Shown piece after piece: positions 7,654 to 15,867 of a stretch of DNA of 64,000 nt. The notes beneath the pieces are model-generated. The model searched no databases, was not told where the DNA came from, and was given only the letters and a program-made list of their open reading frames with translations. The translations under genes were made by a program, and so were the position numbers. Source of the DNA: Marinilabiliales bacterium (GTDB taxonomy: Bacteria > Bacteroidota > Bacteroidia > Bacteroidales > SZUA-534). How positions within the stretch are numbered: position 1 is the first letter of the stretch; every line of letters starts with the position of its first letter. The DNA lies in contig DOTG01000026.1 in assembly GCA_003512955.1 (NCBI GenBank), positions 124,001-188,000 on the forward strand. The letters are read 5' to 3'.

Positions 7654-10278
7654 ATGTCCTATATATTTGAAAAAATAGCAGCCTTACTGGTTTTTAAATT
7701 CAAAGATAAGGTAACCTATACCCCGGGGTTCCTAATTCTTGGATTCCTTTTTCCTGTGTTTAATTGGCTAATCGGATTTTTGACTTCCGAATACCCGGTT
7801 TCTTTTTCGGGATTATGGCAACTGCACATGAATTCCCCCGTTTATTTTTTCGTTGATCTGGCCCCACTTATTTTAGGTTTATTAGGGTACGTGCTGACTT
7901 TGATTCATCGCGATTCCATTCTTGAACTGAAAGATGTTATTGAGGAAAAGGATGGGATTATTAATAAGAACGCCCGGTTTGCAAAAAAAATTGGTGAAGG
8001 AGATCTTTCGGCCAGTGATGAGGAAATTGATGAAGACGATATTCTGGGCCATTCATTAATGATTATGCGCGAAAACCTGGCCCGTACCAATGAAAACGAA
8101 CGGCAACAAAACTGGATTGCCAAAGGAAAGGATGTGATTTCGGATATCCTGCGGATGCACAACGATTTGGAAGAGCTCTCATACAAAACCCTTGTGGAAC
8201 TGATAAAATACATCAATGTGTTGCAAGGCGCTTTCTATTTATATGTTGAAGAAGAAAACAAATTAATTAATACGGCCACTTTTGCCTATAACCGGCGGAA
8301 ATTCTTAAACCAGGATTTTCATGTAGGCGAGGGCCTGGTTGGGCAATGTGCCTTCGAAATGGCTACCATTTTCCGGCGCGAGATACCAGAAGATTATGTT
8401 ACCATTTCTTCAGGTATTTTAGGTGATAAAAAACCATCCGCGTTGCTTTTGGTCCCGCTCATTACCGATGAAAAGCTGCAAGGAGTCATGGAATTTGCCT
8501 CCCTCGATAAAGATATTGATGACCTTTCCATCCGGTTTTTAGAGGAGCTGAGCGATATTATTGCCCGGACCATCTTTAATTTAAAAGTAAATACCCGTAC
8601 CGAAAAGTTGCTCAGAGATGCCCAGGAGATGACCAATGAACTTCAGGAAAATGAAGAAGAACTTAGGCAAAATGCCGAAGAGATGCGGGCTACCCATGAG
8701 GAACTTGAAAAAACCAATGCCAACCTGGAGACCCAAATCCGCGAAGTTGAAAATGCCCAGAAAAGGCTTCATTCACTGTTGGAAAATGCCTCTGAAATTA
8801 TCTCCATTTATGACGAAGACATGAAACTAAAATATATCAGCCCCTCGGTTTTTAACATCTATGGATACACTGTTGACGAAATGATGGAGGGCAAAGACCT
8901 TGACCGGCTGACTGCCAAAGGGGTGAAAGAATTTACGGAGATATTTGTGAGCCTGGTTGAAAAGCCCGGCCAATCCATTACCATCCAATACACTTACATG
9001 CGCAAGGATGGACAAAAAATATTTATCGAATCCACGGGCCGGAACCTTTTGGACGATCCGGCCATTGATGGTATAATCATCAACTCGCAGGACATTACCG
9101 AACGGAAACGGGCGGAGAAAGAGGAGCGGATGAAAAGCAAAATGCAGTCGCTCTCTGAAAATTCGCCCGACATGATTTTGAGGTTGAGCCCAACCGGCCA
9201 ATTCTTTTATGCCAACCCAATTGTGAAGATTTTTACAGGTGTTGACAATAACGACATCATTAAAAGGAATTTGAGCGATGTCAACTTTAACAAAGAGATC
9301 AAGCAGTTCTTTACAGAATCAATTCAAAAAGTAAAATCGTCGCAACAAAAAACCAATACCGAAACTACATTCCCAACCAATTTCGGAGATCGTATCATGC
9401 AGGTGAATGCCATCCCGGAATTTAGCGACGATAAAGATTTGGAAACCATTCTGTTTGTGGCTCACGATATTACCGAACAAAAGAAGATTGAACAGGAAAT
9501 TAAAGAGAAGAACCATGCGGTCCGGGAAAGTATCAATTATGCACAGAGGATACAGACCTCGATACTCCCGAATACCAAATACATTCAGGAGTTTCTTCCA
9601 AATTCATTCTTGTTGTACCGGCCTCGTGATGTAGTTAGTGGTGATTTTCCCTGGTTTTTCAAAAAGGGCGATGACATATTTATTGCTGCCGTTGATTGTA
9701 CCGGGCACGGTGTACCAGGAGCCCTTTTATCATTTATCGGGTATTTTATTCTGAACAATGTGGTGGATCACTACAACAATATAAACGCCGGGCAGATTCT
9801 TGACAAGCTCCACGAGGGAGTGCGGAAAACATTAAAACAGGACCGTATTGATTCCGATGCCCGCGATGGAATGGATATCGCGTTGTGTAAAATTAATTTG
9901 TCAAAAAGAGTGTTAGAATTTGCCGGCGCCCATCGCCCATTGTATTTGCTCCGCAATGCCGAGTTAATCGAATACAAAGGCGATCGGAAAGCAATTGGTG
10001 GGATACCCTTTGGTAAGAAACCTGAAAAAGATTTTGAAAACCATCAAATAAATTTGGAAAATGGCGATAAAGTTTTTTTCTTTTCCGATGGTTTACCCGA
10101 TCAGGTTGGAGGTAATTCCGGGAAAAAGTACCAAGCTAGTAGGATAAGGGAGCTGATTGTCAACAATCCTGATCTGAAAATGAACGAATGTGAACGGTTC
10201 TTCTTCACTGATTTCGAAAAATGGAGAGGAGATTTTAAACAAATTGATGATGTTTTGTTAATAGGTATAGAATTTTAA
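7654..10278 (+). CDS. Membrane GAF-PAS-PAS-SpoIIE (PP2C) phosphatase, SiaA-like role
   Basis: An 874-residue protein. Order: two membrane helices (about 23-45 and 65-87), a HAMP-like linker (100-150), GAF (about 180-310), coiled coil (310-370), two PAS domains (about 372-485 and 495-615) and a C-terminal SpoIIE-type PP2C Ser/Thr phosphatase (about 640-874). Metal-binding acidic residues are present in VVSGDF, AVDCTGHGVPGA, DARDGMDIALC, FFSDG and the terminal DDVLLIG. Where many Bacteroidota homologues have VSGDFYW, this one has VSGDFPW. With the SiaB-like kinase and SiaC-like protein that follow it fills the role of SiaA, which dephosphorylates SiaC in Pseudomonas. The sensor input is cytoplasmic; almost nothing lies outside the membrane. 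Confidence 0.9.
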   Translation: MSYIFEKIAALLVFKFKDKVTYTPGFLILGFLFPVFNWLIGFLTSEYPVSFSGLWQLHMNSPVYFFVDLAPLILGLLGYVLTLIHRDSILELKDVIEEKDGIINKNARFAKKIGEGDLSASDEEIDEDDILGHSLMIMRENLARTNENERQQNWIAKGKDVISDILRMHNDLEELSYKTLVELIKYINVLQGAFYLYVEEENKLINTATFAYNRRKFLNQDFHVGEGLVGQCAFEMATIFRREIPEDYVTISSGILGDKKPSALLLVPLITDEKLQGVMEFASLDKDIDDLSIRFLEELSDIIARTIFNLKVNTRTEKLLRDAQEMTNELQENEEELRQNAEEMRATHEELEKTNANLETQIREVENAQKRLHSLLENASEIISIYDEDMKLKYISPSVFNIYGYTVDEMMEGKDLDRLTAKGVKEFTEIFVSLVEKPGQSITIQYTYMRKDGQKIFIESTGRNLLDDPAIDGIIINSQDITERKRAEKEERMKSKMQSLSENSPDMILRLSPTGQFFYANPIVKIFTGVDNNDIIKRNLSDVNFNKEIKQFFTESIQKVKSSQQKTNTETTFPTNFGDRIMQVNAIPEFSDDKDLETILFVAHDITEQKKIEQEIKEKNHAVRESINYAQRIQTSILPNTKYIQEFLPNSFLLYRPRDVVSGDFPWFFKKGDDIFIAAVDCTGHGVPGALLSFIGYFILNNVVDHYNNINAGQILDKLHEGVRKTLKQDRIDSDARDGMDIALCKINLSKRVLEFAGAHRPLYLLRNAELIEYKGDRKAIGGIPFGKKPEKDFENHQINLENGDKVFFFSDGLPDQVGGNSGKKYQASRIRELIVNNPDLKMNECERFFFTDFEKWRGDFKQIDDVLLIGIEF

Positions 10279-10296
10279 ATATTAAATTAGCCGATT

Positions 10297-10881
10297 ATGG
10301 ACGGGAAAAGTACCGATATAAAAGAGTTTCTGGAATTTGTGTACAGCTTTTATAAAACCATGAAAGAACAACGGGTTCAACTGGTTTATGAAGGAGAAAT
10401 AACACACCAGATAACCAAAGCTTTTACTTCGTTAACCGAAACCAACATGGAACTTGACGCGGAATCGCAATCCACTCAAAAGAAAGTATTCCATGTAATG
10501 GTTGAATGCCTCCAAAATGTTGGCAAACATGCTGATTGCCTTGAATGCACCGATTCCAGAAAAGATGGGCGGGGAACCTTTATTTTATGTAAGGGCAATG
10601 ATGAATACACTATAACCACCGGAAATATAGTAAACAAAATTAAAATCCCTGAAATGGTTGAAGTGTTGGAAAAAATTAATAGCCTTGATAAAGAAGGATT
10701 AAAACAACTTTACAAACAACAGATAAAAGAAGGAAGATTATCCAATAAAGGAGGTGCCGGGTTAGGATTTATCGACATTGCCAAGAAAACGGGAAATCCA
10801 CTGTATTACAATTTTCTATCTATTAACGAAGAGTTTTCATTTTTTGTATTAACTAGTGTAATTTCAAGATATAACGATTAA
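10297..10881 (+). CDS. siaB: SiaB-family (DUF6272) protein kinase
   Basis: A 194-residue protein matching the SiaB/DUF6272 pattern: a helical start, then a GHKL-like ATP-binding core with an N-box-like VECLQNVGKHA at 69-79 and a glycine-rich GGAGLGF at 152-158. In Pseudomonas aeruginosa SiaB phosphorylates SiaC on a threonine and opposes the PP2C phosphatase SiaA. The order here (phosphatase, kinase, SiaC) is the same and the genes are 12-19 bases apart. No transmembrane segment is seen, so it acts in the cytoplasm. Assignment rests on motifs and gene context, not on a database search. Confidence 0.85.
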   Translation: MDGKSTDIKEFLEFVYSFYKTMKEQRVQLVYEGEITHQITKAFTSLTETNMELDAESQSTQKKVFHVMVECLQNVGKHADCLECTDSRKDGRGTFILCKGNDEYTITTGNIVNKIKIPEMVEVLEKINSLDKEGLKQLYKQQIKEGRLSNKGGAGLGFIDIAKKTGNPLYYNFLSINEEFSFFVLTSVISRYND

Positions 10882-10893
10882 TAAATTTGAACT

Positions 10894-11277
10894 ATGGAGG
10901 TAATTAAAATAGTTGGAACAGATGACACCCCAAGTGTTACCTTAGATGTGGCCAATGAGATTTTCGAGATTTCAGGACGTTCGCTTCCGGAAGATGTAGC
11001 AGCTTTCTACGAACCTATCCTTGATTGGTTGGAGCGTTACTCCGAAGAGGCTTCAGGAAAAACGGCTTTCAACTTCAAACTGGTTTATTTTAATACCGCT
11101 TCTTCAAAAATGATTCTTGACATTCTTTTAAAATTAGAAGAAATGTACGAATCGGGAAAAGAAGTCTTGGTGCGTTGGCATTATCCTGAAGATGATGAAG
11201 ATATGCAGGAAGCTGGTGAAGAGTATGCCGACATTGTTGAAGTTCCTTTCGAACAGATTAGCTATTCGATGGACTAG
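10894..11277 (+). CDS. siaC: SiaC-family (DUF1987) regulatory phosphoprotein
   Basis: A 127-residue, very acidic protein of the DUF1987/SiaC family. The phosphorylation region reads FNTASSK with the threonine at residue 68, the same number as the phosphorylated Thr68 of Pseudomonas SiaC. The first half has the typical 'TPSVTLD' and 'GRSLPEDV' strands. In the known system, unphosphorylated SiaC binds and activates the diguanylate cyclase SiaD. No GGDEF protein is encoded in this window, so its target here is probably different. The large ABC protein starts 46 bases downstream and is the nearest candidate (inference). Confidence 0.9.
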   Translation: MEVIKIVGTDDTPSVTLDVANEIFEISGRSLPEDVAAFYEPILDWLERYSEEASGKTAFNFKLVYFNTASSKMILDILLKLEEMYESGKEVLVRWHYPEDDEDMQEAGEEYADIVEVPFEQISYSMD

Positions 11278-11323
11278 CACTTGGTCGGATTTTTTCGACC
11301 GTAACCCATAACAACCTCACAAA

Positions 11324-14300
11324 ATGAGTGAAGAGATCTTAAAAGCCTTGATGCAGCTTTTTGCAATTATTGCAAAGCAGGACGGAGGTGTTGAAGATAA
11401 TGAAATCGACTTTGTCGAAAGTTTCCTTACTTCGCAACTTAGTTCAGACTTTGTGGAAGAATATATGGGCCTGTTCTATAACCATGCCGATATATTAAGC
11501 CGCGAAGACAACCGTCAGAAGAAAGCTGCCGGAAAAATCGAACTTACTTCTGTAAAGGATTCCGTCCGGATTCTAGGTATCTGCAAAAAAATTAACAAAA
11601 CGTTGACCCAAGAACAAAAAATGGTTGTTCTTGTGCGTGTTTTTGAACTGGTAGCTGCCGACAAAAAGTTCTCCGAACAAAGGATGGCTATCATCAATAC
11701 TGTGGCAGAGGTTTTTAATATCTCAACCGAGGAGTTTAAAAGTACCGAAACATTTGTGGTGAATGATAATGATGCAGAATTAGACATTCCCAATGTTTTG
11801 ATAGTAAACGATAACGAATCCAGTTTTACATCAAGCAAACACATCCGAAGTGCCGAACTTGATAAAAAACTTATCATCCTGCACATTAAAAGCGTTGAAC
11901 TTTATTTTTTGCGATATACCGGGAAACAGGATGTGTTGCTTAATGGGCTGCCGGTCCGCTCCAACCGTATTTACCTTTTTGCCAACGGAAGCGCCATCAG
12001 GTTCCCGAAAGGAAAACCGGTATATTATAGCGATGTGGTTTCGAAATACATGGCCGATACAACGGCTGCACACATCACCTATAATGTCAATAAAGTAGAT
12101 TTCCGGTTTAAAAACGGCTACCTGGGATTGCGCGATGTGAACCTGTCCGAAGCACAGGGACGGTTGATAGGAATCATGGGTGCCAGCGGTGCTGGAAAAA
12201 CCACCCTATTAAATGTGCTCACAGGCATTGAAGCACCATCCAGCGGCGAAGTGCTCATTAATGGAATCAACCTGCACACCGAAAATGAGAAAATGGACGG
12301 TGTCATTGGTTACATCCCTCAAGATGATTTGTTGATTGAGGAATTGACCGTCTTCCAGAACCTATATTTTAATGCGCGCCTTTGTTTTAAAGATTTATCT
12401 GATGAAGAGCTCAACAAAAGAGTTGAAACCACCCTCCTGAATCTGGGACTTTACGATCGGAGGGATCTTAAAGTGGGATCGCCGCTTAATAAAACCATTA
12501 GTGGTGGACAACGAAAACGTCTCAACATTGCATTAGAGCTCATCAGGGAACCTCCAATCCTCTTTGTTGATGAACCCACATCAGGGTTATCGTCGAGAGA
12601 TTCAGAAAACGTGATGGACTTACTCCGGGAGTTAGCCATGAAAGGGAAACTAATTTTTGTGGTAATCCATCAACCATCATCGGAGATATACAAAATGTTC
12701 GATAAAATGGTAATTCTGGATACCGGAGGTTACCAAATTTATTATGGGAACCCGGTGGAGGCCGTAACCTATTTTAAAAAACTAGATGCACAGATAAACA
12801 GTGAAGTGGGTGAATGCCCCACCTGTGGTAATGTAAACCCGGAATTAATCTTTAATATTATTGATGCCCAAGTAGTGGATGAATTTGGGCGCTATACCAA
12901 CAAGCGGAAAGTGACTCCCGACGAATGGGAATCGAAATTTAAAGACAACCATACCATTGAAAAACACAAAGACCTGGCTGAAGATCCACCGAAATCTTTG
13001 AATATTCCGGGTTGGTTCGAGCAGGTGGTTATATATTTCAAACGTGATTTTTTAGCCAAAGTAAGCAATAGGCAATATATCATTTTAAATATTCTTGAAG
13101 CACCCTTATTGGGGTTCATCCTTTCTTTTTTGATAAGGTACATTGCCGACCCAAACTCACATATTTATATTTTCCGTGAAAATGAAAACATACCGGTTTA
13201 CATTTTCATGAGCATGATAGTGGCCATGTTTCTTGGGCTCATGGTCAGCGGCGAAGAGATTTTCAAAGACCGGAAAATATTGAAACGCGAAGCGTTTTTA
13301 AACTTAAGCCGTTCTAGTTATTTGATTTCGAAAATCGCCATCCTTTTTATCATTTCAGCCATCCAGGCATTTTTATTTGTACTTGTGGGCAACTTGATAT
13401 TAGGGGTGAAAGGATTGTGGTTTGAATATTGGTGGGCGTTGTTTTCCATCGCAACTTTTTCGAACATGTTGGGTTTAAACCTTTCATCTTCATTTAATTC
13501 GGCAGTAACTATTTACATCATGATTCCATTAGTCATGATCCCACAAATGGCATTGGGCGGGGCCATGTTTAGCTTCGATAAATTAAACCGGGCTATTGGA
13601 AGTATTGAAGGAGTTCCCCCTGTTTGCGAAACGATGGCTACCCGGTGGGTGTATGAAGGGCTGATGGTGAGGCAATACAAGGACAATGAATTCGAAAAAG
13701 ATTTTTATAAGATTGAACAGCAGATGTATATTGCTGATTTTAAGAATGTATATTATTTGCCGGAATTAAAAGACCGTATTGATTATTGCATTACGGCATA
13801 CAATACAAGTAACGATTCTATTAAAAATGAAGTAACCGAACGTTTGGCATTACTTAGAAATGAACTTTACAAAGAATCAGTTAGAATCCCCGAAGTACCC
13901 TTTGACCTGGTTGACGATTTGACCATTGAAAAATTCAACGGTGATATAGGATTTCAAACGGCCGAGCACATCAAAAAGCTGGAAATGTACTATTCCAGTG
14001 TTTTTTCATTTGCCAGTGAAAAACGGGAACGGATTATCAATTACCTGGACCAGAATTATCCGGGAGTTTATTTGGAGAGACGCCAAAAATACCATAATGA
14101 AGCGGTTACCGATATTGTGAGGAAAATCTATGAAAAAAATAAAATAATTGCCTACAAAGATAGGCTCATCCAACAGACCGATCCCATTTACGAAACCCCC
14201 TGGATTGACAATCCATTTGATTTCAGGGCTCAGTTTTATTCGCCTATCAAACACTTTGCAGGGAGGGATTTTGACACGTTTTGGTTTAACATGTGGATAG

Positions 14301-14380
14301 TTTGGGTAATGACCATTGGTGGATATATTGCACTTTATTATGATTTGCTGAAGAAATTTATGGATTTATTTCAAAAATAG
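11324..14380 (+). CDS. TerB-like/ABC ATPase/ABC-2 permease fusion transporter
   Basis: A 1018-residue protein with several parts. Residues 1-140 are helical and resemble a TerB/TerB-like domain; 150-245 form a beta-rich segment that may be FHA-like. The ABC ATPase spans about 250-490, with Walker A GASGAGKTT near 286, signature ISGGQRKR near 390 and Walker B ILFVDEP near 412. A CPTCG motif lies near 497. The permease has five helices (about 585-760) and one more near 985-1008. Between the last two lies a hydrophilic stretch of about 210 residues, likely outside the inner membrane. The layout (ATPase before permease in one chain) is that of ABCG/White half-transporters, which dimerise. The substrate is unknown. 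Its N-terminal regulatory region and place behind siaC suggest control by the phosphoprotein switch. Confidence 0.85.
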   Translation: MSEEILKALMQLFAIIAKQDGGVEDNEIDFVESFLTSQLSSDFVEEYMGLFYNHADILSREDNRQKKAAGKIELTSVKDSVRILGICKKINKTLTQEQKMVVLVRVFELVAADKKFSEQRMAIINTVAEVFNISTEEFKSTETFVVNDNDAELDIPNVLIVNDNESSFTSSKHIRSAELDKKLIILHIKSVELYFLRYTGKQDVLLNGLPVRSNRIYLFANGSAIRFPKGKPVYYSDVVSKYMADTTAAHITYNVNKVDFRFKNGYLGLRDVNLSEAQGRLIGIMGASGAGKTTLLNVLTGIEAPSSGEVLINGINLHTENEKMDGVIGYIPQDDLLIEELTVFQNLYFNARLCFKDLSDEELNKRVETTLLNLGLYDRRDLKVGSPLNKTISGGQRKRLNIALELIREPPILFVDEPTSGLSSRDSENVMDLLRELAMKGKLIFVVIHQPSSEIYKMFDKMVILDTGGYQIYYGNPVEAVTYFKKLDAQINSEVGECPTCGNVNPELIFNIIDAQVVDEFGRYTNKRKVTPDEWESKFKDNHTIEKHKDLAEDPPKSLNIPGWFEQVVIYFKRDFLAKVSNRQYIILNILEAPLLGFILSFLIRYIADPNSHIYIFRENENIPVYIFMSMIVAMFLGLMVSGEEIFKDRKILKREAFLNLSRSSYLISKIAILFIISAIQAFLFVLVGNLILGVKGLWFEYWWALFSIATFSNMLGLNLSSSFNSAVTIYIMIPLVMIPQMALGGAMFSFDKLNRAIGSIEGVPPVCETMATRWVYEGLMVRQYKDNEFEKDFYKIEQQMYIADFKNVYYLPELKDRIDYCITAYNTSNDSIKNEVTERLALLRNELYKESVRIPEVPFDLVDDLTIEKFNGDIGFQTAEHIKKLEMYYSSVFSFASEKRERIINYLDQNYPGVYLERRQKYHNEAVTDIVRKIYEKNKIIAYKDRLIQQTDPIYETPWIDNPFDFRAQFYSPIKHFAGRDFDTFWFNMWIVWVMTIGGYIALYYDLLKKFMDLFQK

Positions 14381-14442
14381 ATAGTTAATTGGTTTAATTA
14401 AATTTAGAAAAAGGGTTATTTTTATAAATAAAACAAATACTC

Positions 14443-15366
14443 ATGAGGAGAAATTGGTTAAAATTGGTTTATGTTGCCTTTATTGCAGGAGCTTTTAGCC
14501 TGTCCGCGTGCAGTGGAGGTGGCAACAAGAAAAAATCTGGTGATATTGAAATCCCGGATGAGATTTTTGGTGATGATAAGCCTTTGATGATTTCACAAGA
14601 AGCTATGGGCGATATCATTGATAACATTTCGTCCCCGGTTGAAATGGCGGCACTTTTAAAATCAACGGGTGTCCCCTTTTCACAAAAGCTTTTGGCCTCT
14701 ACGGATCGGGTCGATGATTTGAATACAAATTTCAAACAGGCACTGAATCTTGGTGTTTATGGCTGCGATTTAGGTTACTTGAATATGTATGAAAAGACAG
14801 GTTCGGTTATAAATAATATGACAGCAATTAAATCCTTAGCTAATGAATTAAGGATTGGTCAGTTCTTTGATTTTAATACCATTAAGCGTTTGGCAACCAA
14901 CAATGAGAACCTAGATTCTTTGATGTACATTTCAGTATCGAGTTTCAATAATATGGACGAATACCTGCGACAAACCAACCGGAGCAATATTAGTTCGTTA
15001 ATTGTTACCGGGATGTGGGTTGAGGGAATGTACCTTGCTACTCAGGTAGCTAAAGAGGCACCAAATAAAGAGGTTGTGGAACGTATAGCCGATCAAAAAC
15101 TGGTTTTAAATGATTTGATACTAATATTGAAAAATTATAAAGCCGATTCAAACTTCGATGTCCTTGTTAAGGAGATTGAGAAAATTAAAAAAGAATACGA
15201 AGGCGTAAAAATAACCTATGAAATGGGAGAGCCTGAAGCCAAAGAGGTGGACGGAATGTTAATTATCGTTCAGAACGACAAACAACACATCGATGTTTCT
15301 GATGAGACTCTCAATAGAATTATTACCTCAATTGAAGAAGTGCGTCACAAAATAATCAGTATGTAA
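14443..15366 (+). CDS. Putative lipoprotein of the ABC/SiaC cluster
   Basis: A 307-residue protein with a lipoprotein signal: a charged start, a hydrophobic stretch and the lipobox LSAC, followed by a glycine/lysine tether. The mature part is mostly helical and has no motif I recognise. It sits 62 bases behind the ABC protein and overlaps no gene; the next ORF begins one base after its stop codon. Location suggests an envelope partner of the transporter, for example a substrate-binding or scaffold lipoprotein, but that is inference from neighbourhood only. Confidence 0.75.
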   Translation: MRRNWLKLVYVAFIAGAFSLSACSGGGNKKKSGDIEIPDEIFGDDKPLMISQEAMGDIIDNISSPVEMAALLKSTGVPFSQKLLASTDRVDDLNTNFKQALNLGVYGCDLGYLNMYEKTGSVINNMTAIKSLANELRIGQFFDFNTIKRLATNNENLDSLMYISVSSFNNMDEYLRQTNRSNISSLIVTGMWVEGMYLATQVAKEAPNKEVVERIADQKLVLNDLILILKNYKADSNFDVLVKEIEKIKKEYEGVKITYEMGEPEAKEVDGMLIIVQNDKQHIDVSDETLNRIITSIEEVRHKIISM

Positions 15367-15367
15367 G

Positions 15368-15796
15368 ATGAAGAATGTATTCAAAATATTTTTGACCCTG
15401 ATAATTGGCTTACACGTAGGGACCTCAATGGCACAAAGTGACGATTTGGTTAATGTTTGTGCCCTTGGAATTGGAAATGCCACCTATTTAAAAGATTACA
15501 AAGTGAAACTATCGGCTAGCAGTGTTTCACCACCATCAGCCAAATTCAATGTAATTTTGAATAAGGGGACTATGTATAAAATTACAGTGTGTAATGCCGA
15601 AGGATATGCCGGGCAGGCTGTGGTTGAATTAATGGAAAACGCCGCAGTTTTGGGGACCAATTTAAAAGCAGATGGTTCGTTTGTAACTGCTGTTGGGTTT
15701 CAATGCCAAAAGACAGGCATGTACAGCATCAATATTTCGTTTAAGGATGGTAAAGAGGGGGCTGCCGTGGCTATTCTGTCGTATATCAACATGTAA
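15368..15796 (+). CDS. Small secreted protein, unknown function
   Basis: A 142-residue protein with a clear Sec signal peptide ending near SMAQ (about residue 25). The mature part is predicted all-beta, with a tail reading 'SINISFKDGKEGAAVAILSYI', a jelly-roll-like pattern. I recognise no named family. It is the last gene of the 4.6-15.8 kb cluster: it starts one base behind the lipoprotein gene and is followed at once by a strong terminator. A role together with the lipoprotein in the periplasm or outer membrane is likely but unproven. Confidence 0.75.
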   Translation: MKNVFKIFLTLIIGLHVGTSMAQSDDLVNVCALGIGNATYLKDYKVKLSASSVSPPSAKFNVILNKGTMYKITVCNAEGYAGQAVVELMENAAVLGTNLKADGSFVTAVGFQCQKTGMYSINISFKDGKEGAAVAILSYINM

Positions 15797-15807
15797 AAGA
15801 TGTTCTA

Positions 15808-15865
15808 GGGAATGTGAAAAAAGGGCTGTTGCAATAAGATGCAGCAGCCCTTTTTTCACATTCCC
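15808..15865. terminator. Bidirectional intrinsic terminator
   Basis: A perfect 21-bp inverted repeat (15808-15828 with 15845-15865) extends inward by four further pairs, one of them a wobble, to a stem of about 25 bp with an 8-base loop. The arms contain A6/T6 runs, so it can stop transcription from both convergent sides: the cluster ending at 15796 and the multi-PAS gene ending at 15868. Confidence 0.9.
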
Positions 15866-15867
15866 TG

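Noticed and set aside
12118..12639. Minus-strand ORFs inside the ABC ATPase gene
   Set aside because: They are opposite-strand shadows of a strongly conserved ATPase domain and have no recognisable domain themselves.
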